A program made the translations under genes and the position numbers. Shown here in pieces: positions 37,847 to 50,000 of a stretch of DNA of 64,000 nucleotides (positions are counted from its first letter, which is position 1; the number at the start of each line of letters is the position of its first letter). The DNA lies in assembly GCF_000005505.3 (NCBI RefSeq), contig NC_016135.3, positions 25,080,613 through 25,144,612 on the forward strand, read 5' to 3'. Source of the DNA: Brachypodium distachyon (lineage: Eukaryota; Streptophyta; Magnoliopsida; Poales; Poaceae). The notes beneath the pieces were generated by a model. That model was not told the DNA's origin. It made no database searches and worked only from the letters and a program-made list of their open reading frames with translations.

Positions 37847-37851
37847 ACTAG
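37847..37851. repeat. Target-site duplication ACTAG, right copy
   Basis: Matches 34403-34407 exactly. Confidence 0.85.
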
Positions 37852-38364
37852 AGCCTTGGAAACATCACAGAAGAACAAATTAAACAAAGTGTTATGTTGT
37901 CTTTCATCAAGGTTGTTTGGTTTGAAGTTTTCTATAACTTGGTACGGAATTCTAAAGCGATGGACTTTTGTACCTCTTCACCATGTGAACAGCAACAAAG
38001 TGATTAGTTTATTCATTTGTTCTGATCCTTAATTCTGCCTACTGAATTTGAAGAAACAAAAATCCAGATGCTTAGAAGTTACACCCGGACCTGCTCCTAG
38101 AGCTGTGTATGCTTGCATAAAAATATTTGGATGCATGTACTGTGTTTAAGAGACAAATTCGACTGAGAATAGTACTATTAATCAGTTCCACAAACATTGC
38201 ATGCTTAGATTTGAAACTACCCACTTCTCCTGTCCGCCTAATCTGCAAGCTATGTCTTACTTTTATTCCTCACCTTACAGCCACACCTATAACACTGTAA
38301 CTCACTGTTAACCAAGTTTATTGAAAAATATACTAATCTCTACAATATCATATAACTATAAAAA
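37852..38364. other. AT-rich spacer between transposons
   Basis: No gene or clear repeat seen. Confidence 0.4.
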
Positions 38365-39738
38365 AAATTGCACCGATGGTCCATAAAACTTGACGTGCAG
38401 GTTCACTTTAGTCCACAAACTATTAAACAGTTTAACATTATTCCTAAACTCTGCAATCAGTGCACCGCTAGTCCAAATGATGGTTTTCAGTCTTAAAAGG
38501 CCCCACATGGCAGGGGGACCGGTGCGTGAAGGGTTTTCCGTATAAATATTTTCACGATTTGCCCCTGACTATTCTTCCATTCAACTTGCAGTCCAGTCCT
38601 CAAATTTCACCACCGTTGGTCGCGCCGCCCCGTGCTCAATCTGGTCGAGCCGCCACGCGCAAGACGTGGCAGGGATCCGCGAGCGCTTTGAGTCGGAGGT
38701 GGTCGAGGAGCGCCGCCACGGCGTGGGACGCCACCGAGATCTTGGTGACGCCGCCGCGAATGTCGGGGTTCTCTTCCAGTTCTCGAGCATGGCGGTCGCC
38801 TCGCATCCCCTCCACCGGCCGTCCCAACATCCCGTCCTCCGTCCTTGTCTATGTCGCGGGCCCTCGGTGCCGGCGTCTGTTTCGGGCCACGCCGTCAGTG
38901 TTGGGGCTGACGCGCTGATCGGTCGCTGCATGCGGCAACGATCAGCGTGTATAGCGCGCGGCTGTCCTTGAGCAAGGGGATCCTGATCCAACTGACGTGG
39001 ACGCGGAGTAGCGGCCCCTGGACCGCGTGACGTGGATCCTGATCCGTGCAGCTGCCAGAGCCCTTGGGATCGCCGTCGCATTCTTCGACGAGGGAGACGG
39101 GAGACCTCCACACCTCGCCGTCGAGCGGCGCCCATGTGCCCTGTGGGAGCACGTGCTAGTGATGAGGGGGAGCCGGGCCTTTGTCACCGGCGCTGGCACA
39201 GCATGGGGGTCTACTGGGACGTGGTTGTGGCCGAGTACGCATATGCATCGTCCTCCCCGGAGGCGTCCGGTGGCGACTACTGCCTCGCCATTCTCGCCGA
39301 TGCACAGCTCGTCCTCCTTGGCTCCGGTGACCTTGCTCGCCTGGTTATTTATCCCTTTCAGCTCCGCATCTCGTCGTCCACTGCCTCCACATTCCATTGC
39401 ACGTTCACGGAAGAAGAGTTCTCTCACAGGGGGAAGAAGAGATGCGGCAATGTGGAGGCGGTGCTGCAGTGGAGAGGACATCTTGGTCGCTGGAGAGGTG
39501 CGGTTGAGGGTTAGGGATCTGAGAGCATACAGGAATGGGGAATTGAGAAGTGAGTGGGAAATTGAGAATTGGATTGCGGGTTGAACTGAGAGAATAATCA
39601 AGGGGCAACTCGTGAAATGTTTTATGCGGAAAAACACTCCCGTGTCGTGCCCCGTTGCCAAGTTTAGGGATAACTTTAATCGATTTGTGGACTAAAGTGA
39701 ATCCGGGAAACAAGTTTATGGGCCACCAGTGCAATTTC
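38365..39738. mobile_element. MULE-like (Pack-MULE-like) element with long terminal inverted repeats
   Basis: The left end reads AAATTGCACCGATGGTCC, then TTCACTTTAGTCCACAAAC. The right end, reverse-complemented, reads AAATTGCACTGGTGGCCC then TTCACTTTAGTCCACAAAT; similarity continues for about 200 bp (through CCCTAAACT and the TTGCCCCTGA/TTGCCCCTTGA region). The 0.9-kb interior is abruptly GC-rich and open in several frames, unlike its surroundings, as expected of captured gene pieces, but I could not identify a parent gene. No transposase. I could not confirm a 9-bp target duplication. Confidence 0.65.
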
Positions 39739-39740
39739 CT

Positions 39741-39882
39741 CTTAAATATGTATCATAACGGATATAACAAAACTAATTTAGAGTTAAAAATGTTTGTATA
39801 TTTTTTAAAAAAATTGGTCAAACTTACTAAATTTGACTTACGACAAAGCTAAAGCATCTTATATTTAGAAACGGTGGATGAC
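39741..39882. mobile_element. Degenerate Stowaway-type remnant
   Basis: Contains TTGGTCAAACTTACTAAATT, TGACTTACGACAAAGCTAAA and CATCTTATATTTAGAAACGG, the order seen in the right half of large Stowaway MITEs. Confidence 0.4.
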
Positions 39883-40131
39883 AACATAAGAAAGGAAAAA
39901 AAAAGGCTCTTAGCACATATCAGTAGAGTCAAACTGACGGTTGAGAGTTTGGACTTGTATAGAAGGTTTGGGTTAAACCCAGTTGTATGGTTTGGGCTAG
40001 ATAAAGGTCTAGTTCGATCCAGTTGGGCTACATATGGACCGGGCTGATCTTGTTCAGGCTTTTGGGCTTACATATTCTTCCTTTTTTTTTCTCTTTTAAC
40101 TCTTGGACGTAGGATCCATTCCAACTCCTGC

Positions 40132-40385
40132 TACTCCGTCTGTTCCAAAATATAAGTCATATAACTTTTGTTGCCTGTCAAATTTGTTAAAGTAGTTTAT
40201 AAAAAAACCCAACAACATTTAAAGTTTGAAATCAAGATCACTAGATCTATCATCAAATATATTTTCATAATGTATTCATTTGAAATAGTAGACGTTAACA
40301 TTTTTAGTGAACAGCTTGGTCAAATTTTAGAAAGTTTGACCGCAAGCAAAAGTTATATACCCTATATTTTGAAACGGAGGGAGTA
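40132..40385. mobile_element. Stowaway MITE, 254 bp
   Basis: Begins TACTCCGTCTGTTCCAAAAT and ends ATTTTGAAACGGAGGGAGTA. The ends are inverted repeats, TA flanks both sides and the interior is AT-rich. Confidence 0.85.
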
Positions 40386-40569
40386 TCACACCAAATATTT
40401 TTTTTTGAGAGAGGAATTACACCAAATAACAAGTTCGATACAGCTGGGCTAACATGGGCTGGGCTGATCTGAGCTTGCTCCTAGGCTTAGATACTTTTTT
40501 TAAAAACCAATAAATTTAATATTCTCTTACTTTTTTTTCTTTTCTCTTTAACTCTCCGAGTTACTCTTG

Positions 40570-41104
40570 TCCATCAGGCTGACCCGGCATGGCCCAAGCA
40601 CGAGGCGGGCTCGGTTGCCGGACCGTGCCGGTTTGGCCCACGGGCCTCATCTAAGGAAAAGCCCGGCATGTGGTCATTTCGTGCCTAGCCCAGCGGCACG
40701 GAAGCCAGAAGGCCCGAGGAGGACACGGTCGGGCTGGAATTGGCCCGTTTAGGCCGCTTTGCTATGCCGATTCTGGGCTTATGGGCTGTGCGCCATGTCC
40801 AATGTTCTCAACGGGAGTAGAGGGTTGGCCAGTTTTCTTCTGCGCGGACCGCTCCTGGCCCAGCATGCCGAAACTCCGCCTCGTGCTGCTCTGCCCTTGT
40901 GCCGCTATCCGGAAACCCCGCGTGCCCTCGTGCATGACGAAGCAATTTTTCCGTGTCGTGCCGGGCCCGTGCTCGTGCCGTGCTCATCCCGATTGTTTCC
41001 GTGCCATGCGTGTGCCAGCCCACATGCCGCATCTCAGGAAAAGGCATATTCTGCAGCCTCAGCCTAAAAGGCCCAGTTCCTTGGGTCTTTCCCCCCTTTC
41101 GCCG
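40570..41104. repeat. GC-rich repetitive DNA with GGCCCGTGCCGG-type motifs
   Basis: Dense CCCGGCA, GTGCCGG and GGCCCA words. A CATCT(C/A)AGGAAAA motif occurs at about 40648, 41030 and again at 42590, suggesting pieces of the same transposon family. The open frames here are by-products of the GC content. Confidence 0.5.
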
Positions 41105-41700
41105 CGAGCAAGGTGTGGAAGGCACCGGCAGAGCCCAAGGTCAGGTTCTTTGCCTGGACGCTGCTCCACGGCAAGATCCTTATGGCCGACAACCTCGCCT
41201 TACGTGGGTGGACTCACAACCCCATCTGCCAACTTTGCCGCATCCACCCAGAAACCATCGCCCATTTATGCCAAGACTGCTCCTACACGTCGGAAGTTTG
41301 GAGGCTCGTCCGGAATTGGAGCAACTCCACCTCGTCGGTCATCCCCGCTGCATCCTCCTTGGACGCCTCCTGGCGCACCCTCTTGCTGGGACACTCTTGT
41401 GCTCGCAAGAGGATCATTAGCGGTAGACTCCTCTACACGTGGTGGGGCGTGTGGAAGGAAAGAAATAGGCGGGTGTTCAAAGGGACGGCTATGCCGCCTG
41501 CCGCCTTGACTCACCTGGTTTGGGAGGACATTCGCAGTAGGCTACGGGCGTGCTCTAGAGACCCGGGAGATTAGTCCCTTCGCTTGAGCGCATGCCTTTT
41601 TCTTTCTTTTTCTTTGCTCGAGATCCATCTTGAATCTCCTTGTACAGTTCTTTCCTTCTAATCGAATGACGGAGATCGACTGTCCTTTCCTAAAAAAAAC
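41105..41700 (+). mobile_element. 5'-truncated LINE end with reverse-transcriptase zinc-binding domain
   Basis: The frame from 41107 to the stop at 41574 reads KVWKAPAEPKVRFFAWTLLH, then NPICQLCRIHPETIAHLCQD, a zf-RVT domain with C-x2-C-x6-H-x4-C spacing, then WRLVRNW and WWGVWKERNRRVFKG. This is the C-terminal part of plant LINE ORF2. A T-rich, then short A-rich tail follows (ending about 41700). The reverse transcriptase and endonuclease are missing, as usual for truncated LINEs. The remaining frame is intact. Confidence 0.8.
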
Positions 41701-42180
41701 AGTGTTTGTACGCGGGGTCACATTATTCGAAAATCGGAATAAAAAAAATCAAAAAGTCTAAAATGGTGATTTTTCTGCGCCCAAAACCATGTAACAGGGT
41801 CACGATTTTGGTAAACGGGGCAAAAACACAAAACAATAGGTTATGACCCACAGAAATGATCAAAACGGTGATTTTTGTTCACTGATAAATACTATCAGAA
41901 ACCATGTACTGGGGGTGGGGGGGGGGTGGTCACAATATAATAAAATCGACAGAAACCCCAAAGATCATGGGATTTTTTGTACGGGCCCAAACCTGTGTGC
42001 AACCGTTTATTCTGAGCCATAGTATCGAAAAATGGGCCGAAAACTCAATAAATATGGACTTTCGCCAACGAAAATGATCAAAACAACAATTTTCTTAACC
42101 GGCATAAACTTGTCCAAAATCATGTACGAGGACTCGATATATTGGCAAAAATCGAATTAGCGTGCCGCTCTGAGAAAATT
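41701..42180. repeat. Degenerate repeats, AT-rich
   Basis: Motifs such as AAACCATGTA, GATCAAAAC, GTGATTTTTGT and ATCATGTACGAGG recur at irregular spacing, as in decayed subterminal repeats of a DNA transposon. A G-rich run (GGGGGTGGGGGGGGGG) lies near 41911-41927. Confidence 0.4.
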
Positions 42181-42218
42181 TCGCGCCACCGATTTGTTTT
42201 TTTAGGGAAAGGCCAACT

Positions 42219-42555
42219 TTACTTAACTCTCGCCTGTAAAGGAATACAAACAATGTCCGGAACATCTAAAAGCCAAATACGACGGCCAAACGAGAGCGAA
42301 GAAGCCGCTTTTGCTAAGTTATGAGCATCAAAATTAAAAGTTCTATTTTCATGAATAAACGCCACCTCCTAAAAATGCTTATTTCTTGTCCCAATGTCCC
42401 TCATAATTGCAGCGTAGTAGCCCAGATCCTCGGTCCAAAGGTCATAACAGAGAGGCAATGACGCCACGGAGACCTGAGTAAGGTTCTGGTCCGCAGCCAA
42501 AGAGCCTCACCACACGCCATTGCTTCGAGCGCCATTGGGTCCGTCAAGCCAGGAA
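42219..42555 (-). mobile_element. Decayed RNase H-like domain from a LINE ORF2
   Basis: The minus strand reads PMALEAMACGEAL; after a frame shift it continues ALAADQNLTQVSVASL, YAAIMRDIGTRNKHF, an in-frame stop, EVAFIHENRTFNFDAHNLAK, then RRIWLLDVPDIVCIPL and a stop. The A-E-A/H-N-LAK arrangement is that of plant RNase H-like (RVT_3) retroelement domains. It carries at least one frameshift and one stop and lies opposite to the zf-RVT fragment, so the two come from separate insertions. Confidence 0.75.
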
Positions 42556-42812
42556 AAAGACCTGCTGTGGCCGGGCCGGCCCACGGGCTCATCTCAGGAA
42601 AAAGACCTGCACGTGGTGGGCTTTTGGCCTGGCCCCGCCCGATTTGTACGTGACGTGCCACAATATGGGCCGTATTTTTAGGCGTGCCTCGAGCCGGCCT
42701 GAAAGTCCGTTGGCCAGCTTCTTTCGGTCAAATTCGAGTCCTACTCGTGCAGTCGTGGGCTCGTGGCCCGACAGGATCAGCCACTCCGACTCGTGCCCCG
42801 ACCGGATCAGCC

Positions 42813-42820
42813 CTTATAAG
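42813..42820 (+). promoter_or_regulatory. TATA box before the orphan gene
   Basis: CCTTATAAGG lies about 115 bases before the ATG at 42935. Confidence 0.45.
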
Positions 42821-42934
42821 GGCGGCACAGCCCCCAGTTATCGCCCCCCACCCCAAATCGATAGCTCTCCGTCTTGAGGAAAGAAGAAAAAAAAACTCGA
42901 AAGTTAGGTCCCGGAATTCTCACCCAAATCGAGC

Positions 42935-43492
42935 ATGACGGCGGACGGGAGGTCACCTAGGGCAGCGGTTTCCGGTGAGGAGCATCTGAGGTCGTGCCGG
43001 CATGGTCGGATTGGGAAGCAGGCGGAAAGGAAGACGAAGAAGGCGTTAGCAGGCGATGCGAAGAAGGCGAGCGCGGCTGGGATCGGCTGCTCTGAGTTGA
43101 AGCTGGGATCTGCGCAGATCGCTCCGGAGAGGAAGAAGAGGAAGACGCGGCTACCGCAGGAGGAGGTCGATCAGATCCTTTCCCGGGGGGCGGTCCGCAC
43201 TCGCCGCGCCCCTCGTGCTTTCGAGGCCCTCCGGCGCCAGAACCCGAGCCTGACGCCGTCGCCGGAGGAGGAGAAGGACGAGTCCAAGGTGGCCATGTAC
43301 ACCGCCGTCCGTGCCTACTACGAATCTCGGGAGAGCGGATTCCAGGCCTGGGTCGGAGGCCAGGTTGAGGAGCTTGGCTATGTCGAGGTAGATGATGAAG
43401 CGGTCGCTCTCAGGGACGATCTCAGAGCATGGAGCAAGAAGGCACGGAAGGAGGCGTTCGAACGCATCGGGTTTCCCGATTCCGACAACTAG
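42935..43492 (+). CDS. Orphan hypothetical protein, 185 aa
   Basis: An intronless open frame preceded by a plausible TATA box, with AATGAAA-like signals after the stop (near 43600). The protein is basic in its first half, with a nuclear-localisation-like ERKKRKTRLP (about residues 68-77), then RGAVRTRRAPRAFEALRRQN, an acidic EEEKDES stretch and a helical C-terminal region (VAMYTAVRAYYESRESGFQA, VEVDDEAVALRDDLRAW). No domain is recognised. Codon use is G/C-ending like that of nearby genes, which supports coding status. It stands alone between transposon debris and the convergent lipid-transfer gene. It may be a grass-specific gene or derived from a transposon. The function is unknown. Confidence 0.6.
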   Translation: MTADGRSPRAAVSGEEHLRSCRHGRIGKQAERKTKKALAGDAKKASAAGIGCSELKLGSAQIAPERKKRKTRLPQEEVDQILSRGAVRTRRAPRAFEALRRQNPSLTPSPEEEKDESKVAMYTAVRAYYESRESGFQAWVGGQVEELGYVEVDDEAVALRDDLRAWSKKARKEAFERIGFPDSDN

Positions 43493-44081
43493 AGATCGAT
43501 CGATGCTTTGTGATCGATCGGTAGCTATAGTTCATCCATGTCTCTGCTGTCTCATGAACGCCTTGTGTCTATTGTAATTTGACAAACATTGATCTGCTGT
43601 ATTAATGAAATTATTATTATTCAGATCCTTTGATGAACGCCTGTTTTCTGCACTTCAGCAAGTTGTGGCCTGACGAAAGAACAGAAAAATGGAACTATTG
43701 CTTGTATGAAAATTGTTCCCATAACCTTCTCTTTTTTATGGGCGAGGAATAACACCAAGAACTTTAACAGACCTCCAATAGGAGGTGAAAAAGATCTACT
43801 AATGTGCTTAAAGATTTTGTGCATATCATACATACAAATAACAGACCCGCTCTTCCTAATTGCTATTTTTATCACAAAGGTACTACACTGCATCCTTCCA
43901 GCTACAAAATTTTCTGCTGCTGCGTATCCGTTCCAGTCATTATTCCACCCTCCACCTTTATACCCCCCAAAGGATTGTATGAATGTACACAAAAGAATAA
44001 CTCGCGAGTAAGAACAGCATTAGCTACTCTTCCCAGTTTTGGACTGCCAACCTGTACACAACGGAAAAAAACATGTAAAAC
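43493..44081. other. Convergent 3' flanks
   Basis: Holds 3' ends of the orphan gene and of the lipid-transfer gene. No other gene seen. Confidence 0.4.
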
Positions 44082-47000
44082 TCAAATCAAAGTTCTCAGT
44101 CTTGTCACCAAGGACTGCATGTTTTCGAGCCTGTCATTCAGCTGCCTGATGTCCTCGGTGTGATTCTGATCTTCCGCACTGCTTGAGTGGGAGACTAGGG
44201 ACACACATCTGGCCTTGGATTCTGAAATTTCGCTTTGTAGTGAAGTAATTGTTGCTTCCAGCGCGTCTTTTGGCCCCCCATATGCGGTCGAATGAAAGTT
44301 TGGGGTCCTTGGAGTGCCTGTGCTGCCAAAACTGTTCTGCCTGCTGAGTCTATTAGGTGAGAAAATATTGTCCATCCCTCCGCTTCCTGCAACAGCACAA
44401 CTTCATAAGACACTTGGAACTTCATCTTTCTCCCTCTAAAAAAGAAACTACTATGGACCCCCCCCCCCCCTCCCCACACTGCCACATCAACTAGTTATGA
44501 GAAATAAAGGAATATAAACAGTACATTACATAAAATTTGGGAAAGTAAAAAAGGACAGTCAGAAAACACTAGTATTGGAGAAGTAAAAGCACTCCAAACC
44601 AAAAACCAGTTCGCTGCGCTGTGACCCAAAGCAAAAAACTGCAACCCAAACTTTAGACATGTTCGAAAAATCATGTCCTGAAGGTGTTCTAATCACCCAA
44701 GTTTTGACATGCTTGCAACATTGCATTAAGAACCATACTAAATCGCATTTTACAGCATGTAACAACCCTACCAAAGAATTTGATAAAAATAAATTACTTA
44801 TCCAAGAGAACTGAGAGCCAAAAGGCATGCAAAAAAAGCACAGGGCGTGTAATTCACGGCATACCTAGATTCCTCAGCTGTTCTATGGTTCCCTGGCCAA
44901 GAGACTTATCAAGCTTAAGAAGACGGAGAAATCCAGCAGTGATCCTCCCCATTGCATCAGCTTCAGATCTGCAAATCATGGCAAGGTGCTCTAGCTCTTC
45001 TTTTGTTGCAACAGCCTCAATCTGCATGTTTAAATGGATATAAATAGTTGAGGTAACAAATGTGAACTCCCAACAGGTTTGGAAAGAAGTGCTCCTACCG
45101 GTTCCTTAACGGAAAACTTGACATTGTCCATTGTCCACTTGGCACCCTCAATCTCGTCTTCACCAATGACCATTGTAGCTTCAACATCGACACCTTGGTC
45201 AACAATAGCACTTGTATTGTTAAATTCATCGCCTGATTGATTATTATTTGATATTCCATTTCCAATGAGTTGACTTCTCAGACGAGGTTTTATTGCCTCT
45301 AAACCTTCAATTCCAGCCTGCAAGTAACACCAAAATCTGGCAGTTGAACTACAGAGAAGGAGAGTACCAAACTGAATACAGAAGTATGGTAGTCATCAGT
45401 ATTACCGTAAAACGCTCCACTGGGAATGCCTTTTTGTCCAACACCTTCTCTGCACCTCCCAAGTTAGGCCGGTCATTGCTTTTGCCCGACACATGCAGAT
45501 TTCTGAAGGTTGTATGCCAACATTTCTCTTCCCTACTAATATGATAACCACCACGAGGGGAAGACCAATCTCCTACTTCTTCTGTCCCTTCAAGTGCGAA
45601 CAACCAGTTCCTTAACTGGACTGAGACATCAAGATCATCTGGCACCCCCAGATCGAACTTTGAATTGCTGTCATTGTCTTCGGATCTTCCTTCTGCAACA
45701 TTAGGAGATAAGGAAGAAGTTCATAAAAGTACTTTCCACACGATGCAAGAGCAAGCAACAAAACAGAAAACAAAGATGTTGGTCCACATGGGACATTTCT
45801 CCATGTATTGTTTTCGCAGTAATAGCAACCTACCAAGAGAGCAACTAAAGTAGAGCTTGTTACAATCCAGAAAGTTGCAAATGCTTACCTTCCTTGTCAG
45901 TGATGTGAGATGATCGGAAAAGTTTCCCAAGTGGACCAGAAGACAAGTCATTTAGTCCTCTCAAGAGGCCTTCCCCTGGACCACCATCAGGTCCTAGAAT
46001 ACCAAACCGGTGCAGTAAAGACTCAGTATAACTCAGTCCACCTCCGAGTCGGACCCCAGATACCTTAGCTGATACATTCAAGCTATGGCACTCCATATCC
46101 CTCATGTCATAAGGCATTACATGAGTGATGTTTATGTCAATAAACTGACTATTTTTAGCCTGGTGTTTGCTGCGGTGATCAACCCAAAACACTGCTCTCA
46201 TCTTTGGATGCCCATTTTCGCACACCGCAACGTTACGTTCACCAGTCACGGCAGTGCTATTCTCCTGGATTGTAGCACTTTCTCCTTCCAAACAGTTCAC
46301 TGAGACAGTTCTCCACATCAAGTTAGTTGTGACTGCAAAGGCACCACCTAGAGTGCGATGAGAAACTTTTAGGTACAGATCCTCACCACCAAACTGAACT
46401 AAGGGCATATGTAGGTCTCCTGCTGACAAATGTTCCAAGAAATTGAGCTGGAGACTGTTCATAGTTAAGCTCACAGCTGTATCACTGGGCAGTTTCTTAT
46501 CAACGTTGTCAGCTGAGGGCTCACTATCCTTCACAGACCTGTTACCTTTGCTAACCTTTGAAATTCGTTCTCCAACCTGTCCAAAGTAACTATAGAGGCC
46601 TAAGACAAAAAACAACTGCTCAACTGAAGTGTTCGACGTGAACTGTTGGAAAGAAACACCAATCCTCACAACACCCTCCGGGGGTGGCACATCCAACAGA
46701 GGGCTACCATCTGCAGTAACCATAGCTGCCTCAAATCGAAATTCATCTAGTTCAATACATTTCCACAAATTTGCTGAGGAATCCCTAACTACTCTCTGTC
46801 CATTTGAAGCACTAGAGGTTTCGAGTGAGAGGCTTAAATGAGAAGCTCGACTAACCCACTTCCTCTGACTGGCATCAACAGGTTGATATTCCCAGAGAAG
46901 GAAGCAAGCTGGATCTCTGTCAAGGTTAAGCAGTGTACACTTTGCTGATGGTGACTGGCAGAAGTGTAGGTCCTCTATATGAAGTCTTGCTCCTGAAAAA

Positions 47001-50000
47001 GATGATTGGGGGCAAGCTGTCTTAGTTCCACTGCACCTTGTGATTTCTTCAGCATCCAATGGAACAGATAGATCGAACTCTTTAAGAGAAAATGACAGGC
47101 TGTTGATTGAGGAATCAGGAAGTATGGCACTACGATTGGGCACAACTCCATCAGCTAAGAATGAGGCAATTCTTAAGCAGGATTGTTCCTGAAGGGTTAC
47201 CTAAAATCCAGAATAAAGGGTAATATTTAATCAAACAGAAAAAGGAAGAAGTTACATTTTACTGTTAATGTTAAGAAGACATACCATAAGAGGCTGGCAT
47301 GTGATGACAGTTTTTGAAGCAAACTTTGGAGGTGATGGAGAAGGAGTGATCTGAAGACAGTAAAGGGAAAACAAAGGAACTCCGGCCGAGAATTCCAAGA
47401 ATTGATTCCCAAATGGATAAATCGGGGGACAAAAATTTTGACCTGATAAAGTTGACGCAATAGATTAGACTACGATGCCGTTAGTTTGATACAAGTATCA
47501 GCGAAAAAAACTGAGGCATAATCACTACTCACCAAAGTCAGGGACAGGCAAGGATTCTTGTATAGCAGCTTGCATAGAGGGTTGTATCAGCGTACATGGA
47601 GGACGAGAAAATGTGTCCCTGAAGAAATATTGTGTCCACACGTGAGGCCCAGCAAAGGTGAGAAATACTTCCAATTTTCCATAGCTCAAATAAAACCTCT
47701 ATCCGTGTTATATCAGAAGTTCACAAATTAATTTCTTGCGAAGAAACTTTTAGAAGTGTCCTTTATTAGACATCCAATCCACCAAGTAACATACTCAGTG
47801 CAAAATTCTGAATTGTACTTGATTCTCATCAAAGATCAAACTTGAAGGAGCAAGTAAATGACTAAAAATTACATGATTCACGTAGTTAATAAAAAGTACA
47901 TATCTTACCTCAGAAATAGCCCACCAACATTTATGCACGACAAGTTTTTTGAACTCTCTCCATCTGAAACGCTGGCCTTTAAAAATAATGAAAAAAAAGT
48001 TGCTATCATGTCATTACGGGCTATAATACAGTAAATTCCCCTACAAGAAAGTCTACATCAATCATGCAATCATCGAAAGGTACAGTATTCGATATATTGG
48101 CAGGTAAAAAGAATTACCCGTGAGAAGAACAATGATTGCATTAGAAGTTCAAGCTGAAACTCTGTTAAAACAAATGAAAATTTAACAAATAATTCCCTGC
48201 AAATGACTACAAATAGCATACTAAAGTTGCTCGGTGCTAGTCTTACCAGTGTCTTTAATACAGAGGAATATGTGATCTACAATGAAAGATACCAAAGAAG
48301 ATCCTGCTGCATCTGCATGCTGGTCAAAATAAGAGATAAAAGAGTAAGAATGCAAAGAATATCCATCTGTCCAATAGTTTATAGTTCTACGGCATACAAT
48401 GCGGTCTTAAAAAAAATACAGAAAAGAACAATCAAACCTGTTGCGACTTCGGGTCTAAATCTCCTCTATTTAAGCACACAGATACCCCAGTCATGAATCG
48501 AAGAAAAGCCCGTAAACCTGACAAAAAGATAATTAAAAATTGAATGCTAAACTGAATGAAAGCTTGAGCTTTATGGTCAATAACCACTTACCAGGTTCAC
48601 TTAAAGCAGGACAGATAGCTTCAGTAATATGCAGCTGAACCTCAAGGCCAAGTGGATTGTTCTGTTCTGTTCGTTGGAGAGTGATCTGATGTTCAAAGAA
48701 ATGTATAAGAACTAAAGCCAAGACAAATGGAAGTTCTGATACTAACAAATAAAAAAAATCCACAAAACATATTCCAGAATTCAAAGCACTCACATTAGCC
48801 TCCCCAGATATTCCTTCCAAAAACCTTTCACCGCCAAAAAACATTCTCTTTGCACCATCATCATCTCGCTTGTTATCCTGGCTGTTTGAAGAGTTAAATT
48901 GTGCATCGGCGAACATGTCAGGATGAGGTAACAGATCAATTGAAAGTGACTGCCATTCCAATTTCTGTGATTCAAAGAAAAAAAAAGGAGATCAGAATCA
49001 TGTGCGTTTACAAAGTCCTAATCCATTATATCCCCATTCATTAGGTAACATAATTAGAAATTTATGTCTTATGGGAGAAAATAAGAAAGTATCTTCAGTT
49101 AACAAAGACTTAGAAAGTTTCAAACCTTGAAAACATAAATGAACCCTTTGCTGTTGGAAAAATCCCTTGCTTCTTTCAGATTTACGACCTATATAAAAGA
49201 TCTTTCAGTCAGGTACTCAAAAACAACGATTTAACAAATACAGGTGCAACTTTAATCTAGCAAGAATACCTGCCATTTTTCGTTAGTCGTGTACAGCACA
49301 AGATCACGAAATGTGATAGCTGCTAATGGAGGTGACCTGAAAATAAAGATGTAGTTAAAACCTCTGTCCACAGGTGTTAACGATGCATCCACTTTGACTC
49401 ACCAAAAAAATATTAACAAAAAAAAGAACTGTGTATGCAAACAAGTCAGCAGAAAAAGTCAGAAGGTCACAGTAAGTAAAAAGAGGAAAATATACCATGT
49501 TGCACCTCCTTGGCGGCGAGCACCTCCATGTGTTTCCAATAGCAGGTTCACAATACCTACTTGTACAGTCATTCCATCTGCAATCTAAGCCCAGAATAGC
49601 ATATGAAACCAATTTGTAGTTCTGATCTTTCAAGGATGTATTACTTCAATAATTTTCTTTCTGATACATAATAAAAAAAGTTGTACAATTATCAAATGGT
49701 GAAATTTCTAATATTAAAATATAAGAGGTTCAGGCATGGCACACGAGAAAGACCAGACCATAAAGCAGAAGGGTAGAAACTAGAATGGTTGAATTTAGCT
49801 ATAATGAATCACTTGAAAGGGCATTAAGATAGTTGAGGAGCAGAACTATCATAATTGGAGATTTTGCAGCATGATCATTTTACAGCACCATGAGGCCATA
49901 GTCTTGCAGCATAAACATTTTGAACGTGTATGCACTGAACATCGGATGCAAAGAAACCAACCTTATCAGCATATCCATATCCGCTGCTTTTAGTTGATGA

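Noticed and set aside
38526..39661. Several open frames of 100-240 codons as real genes
   Set aside because: They overlap each other in all frames inside the MULE-like element and have no coherent domain; they reflect the GC-rich cargo.
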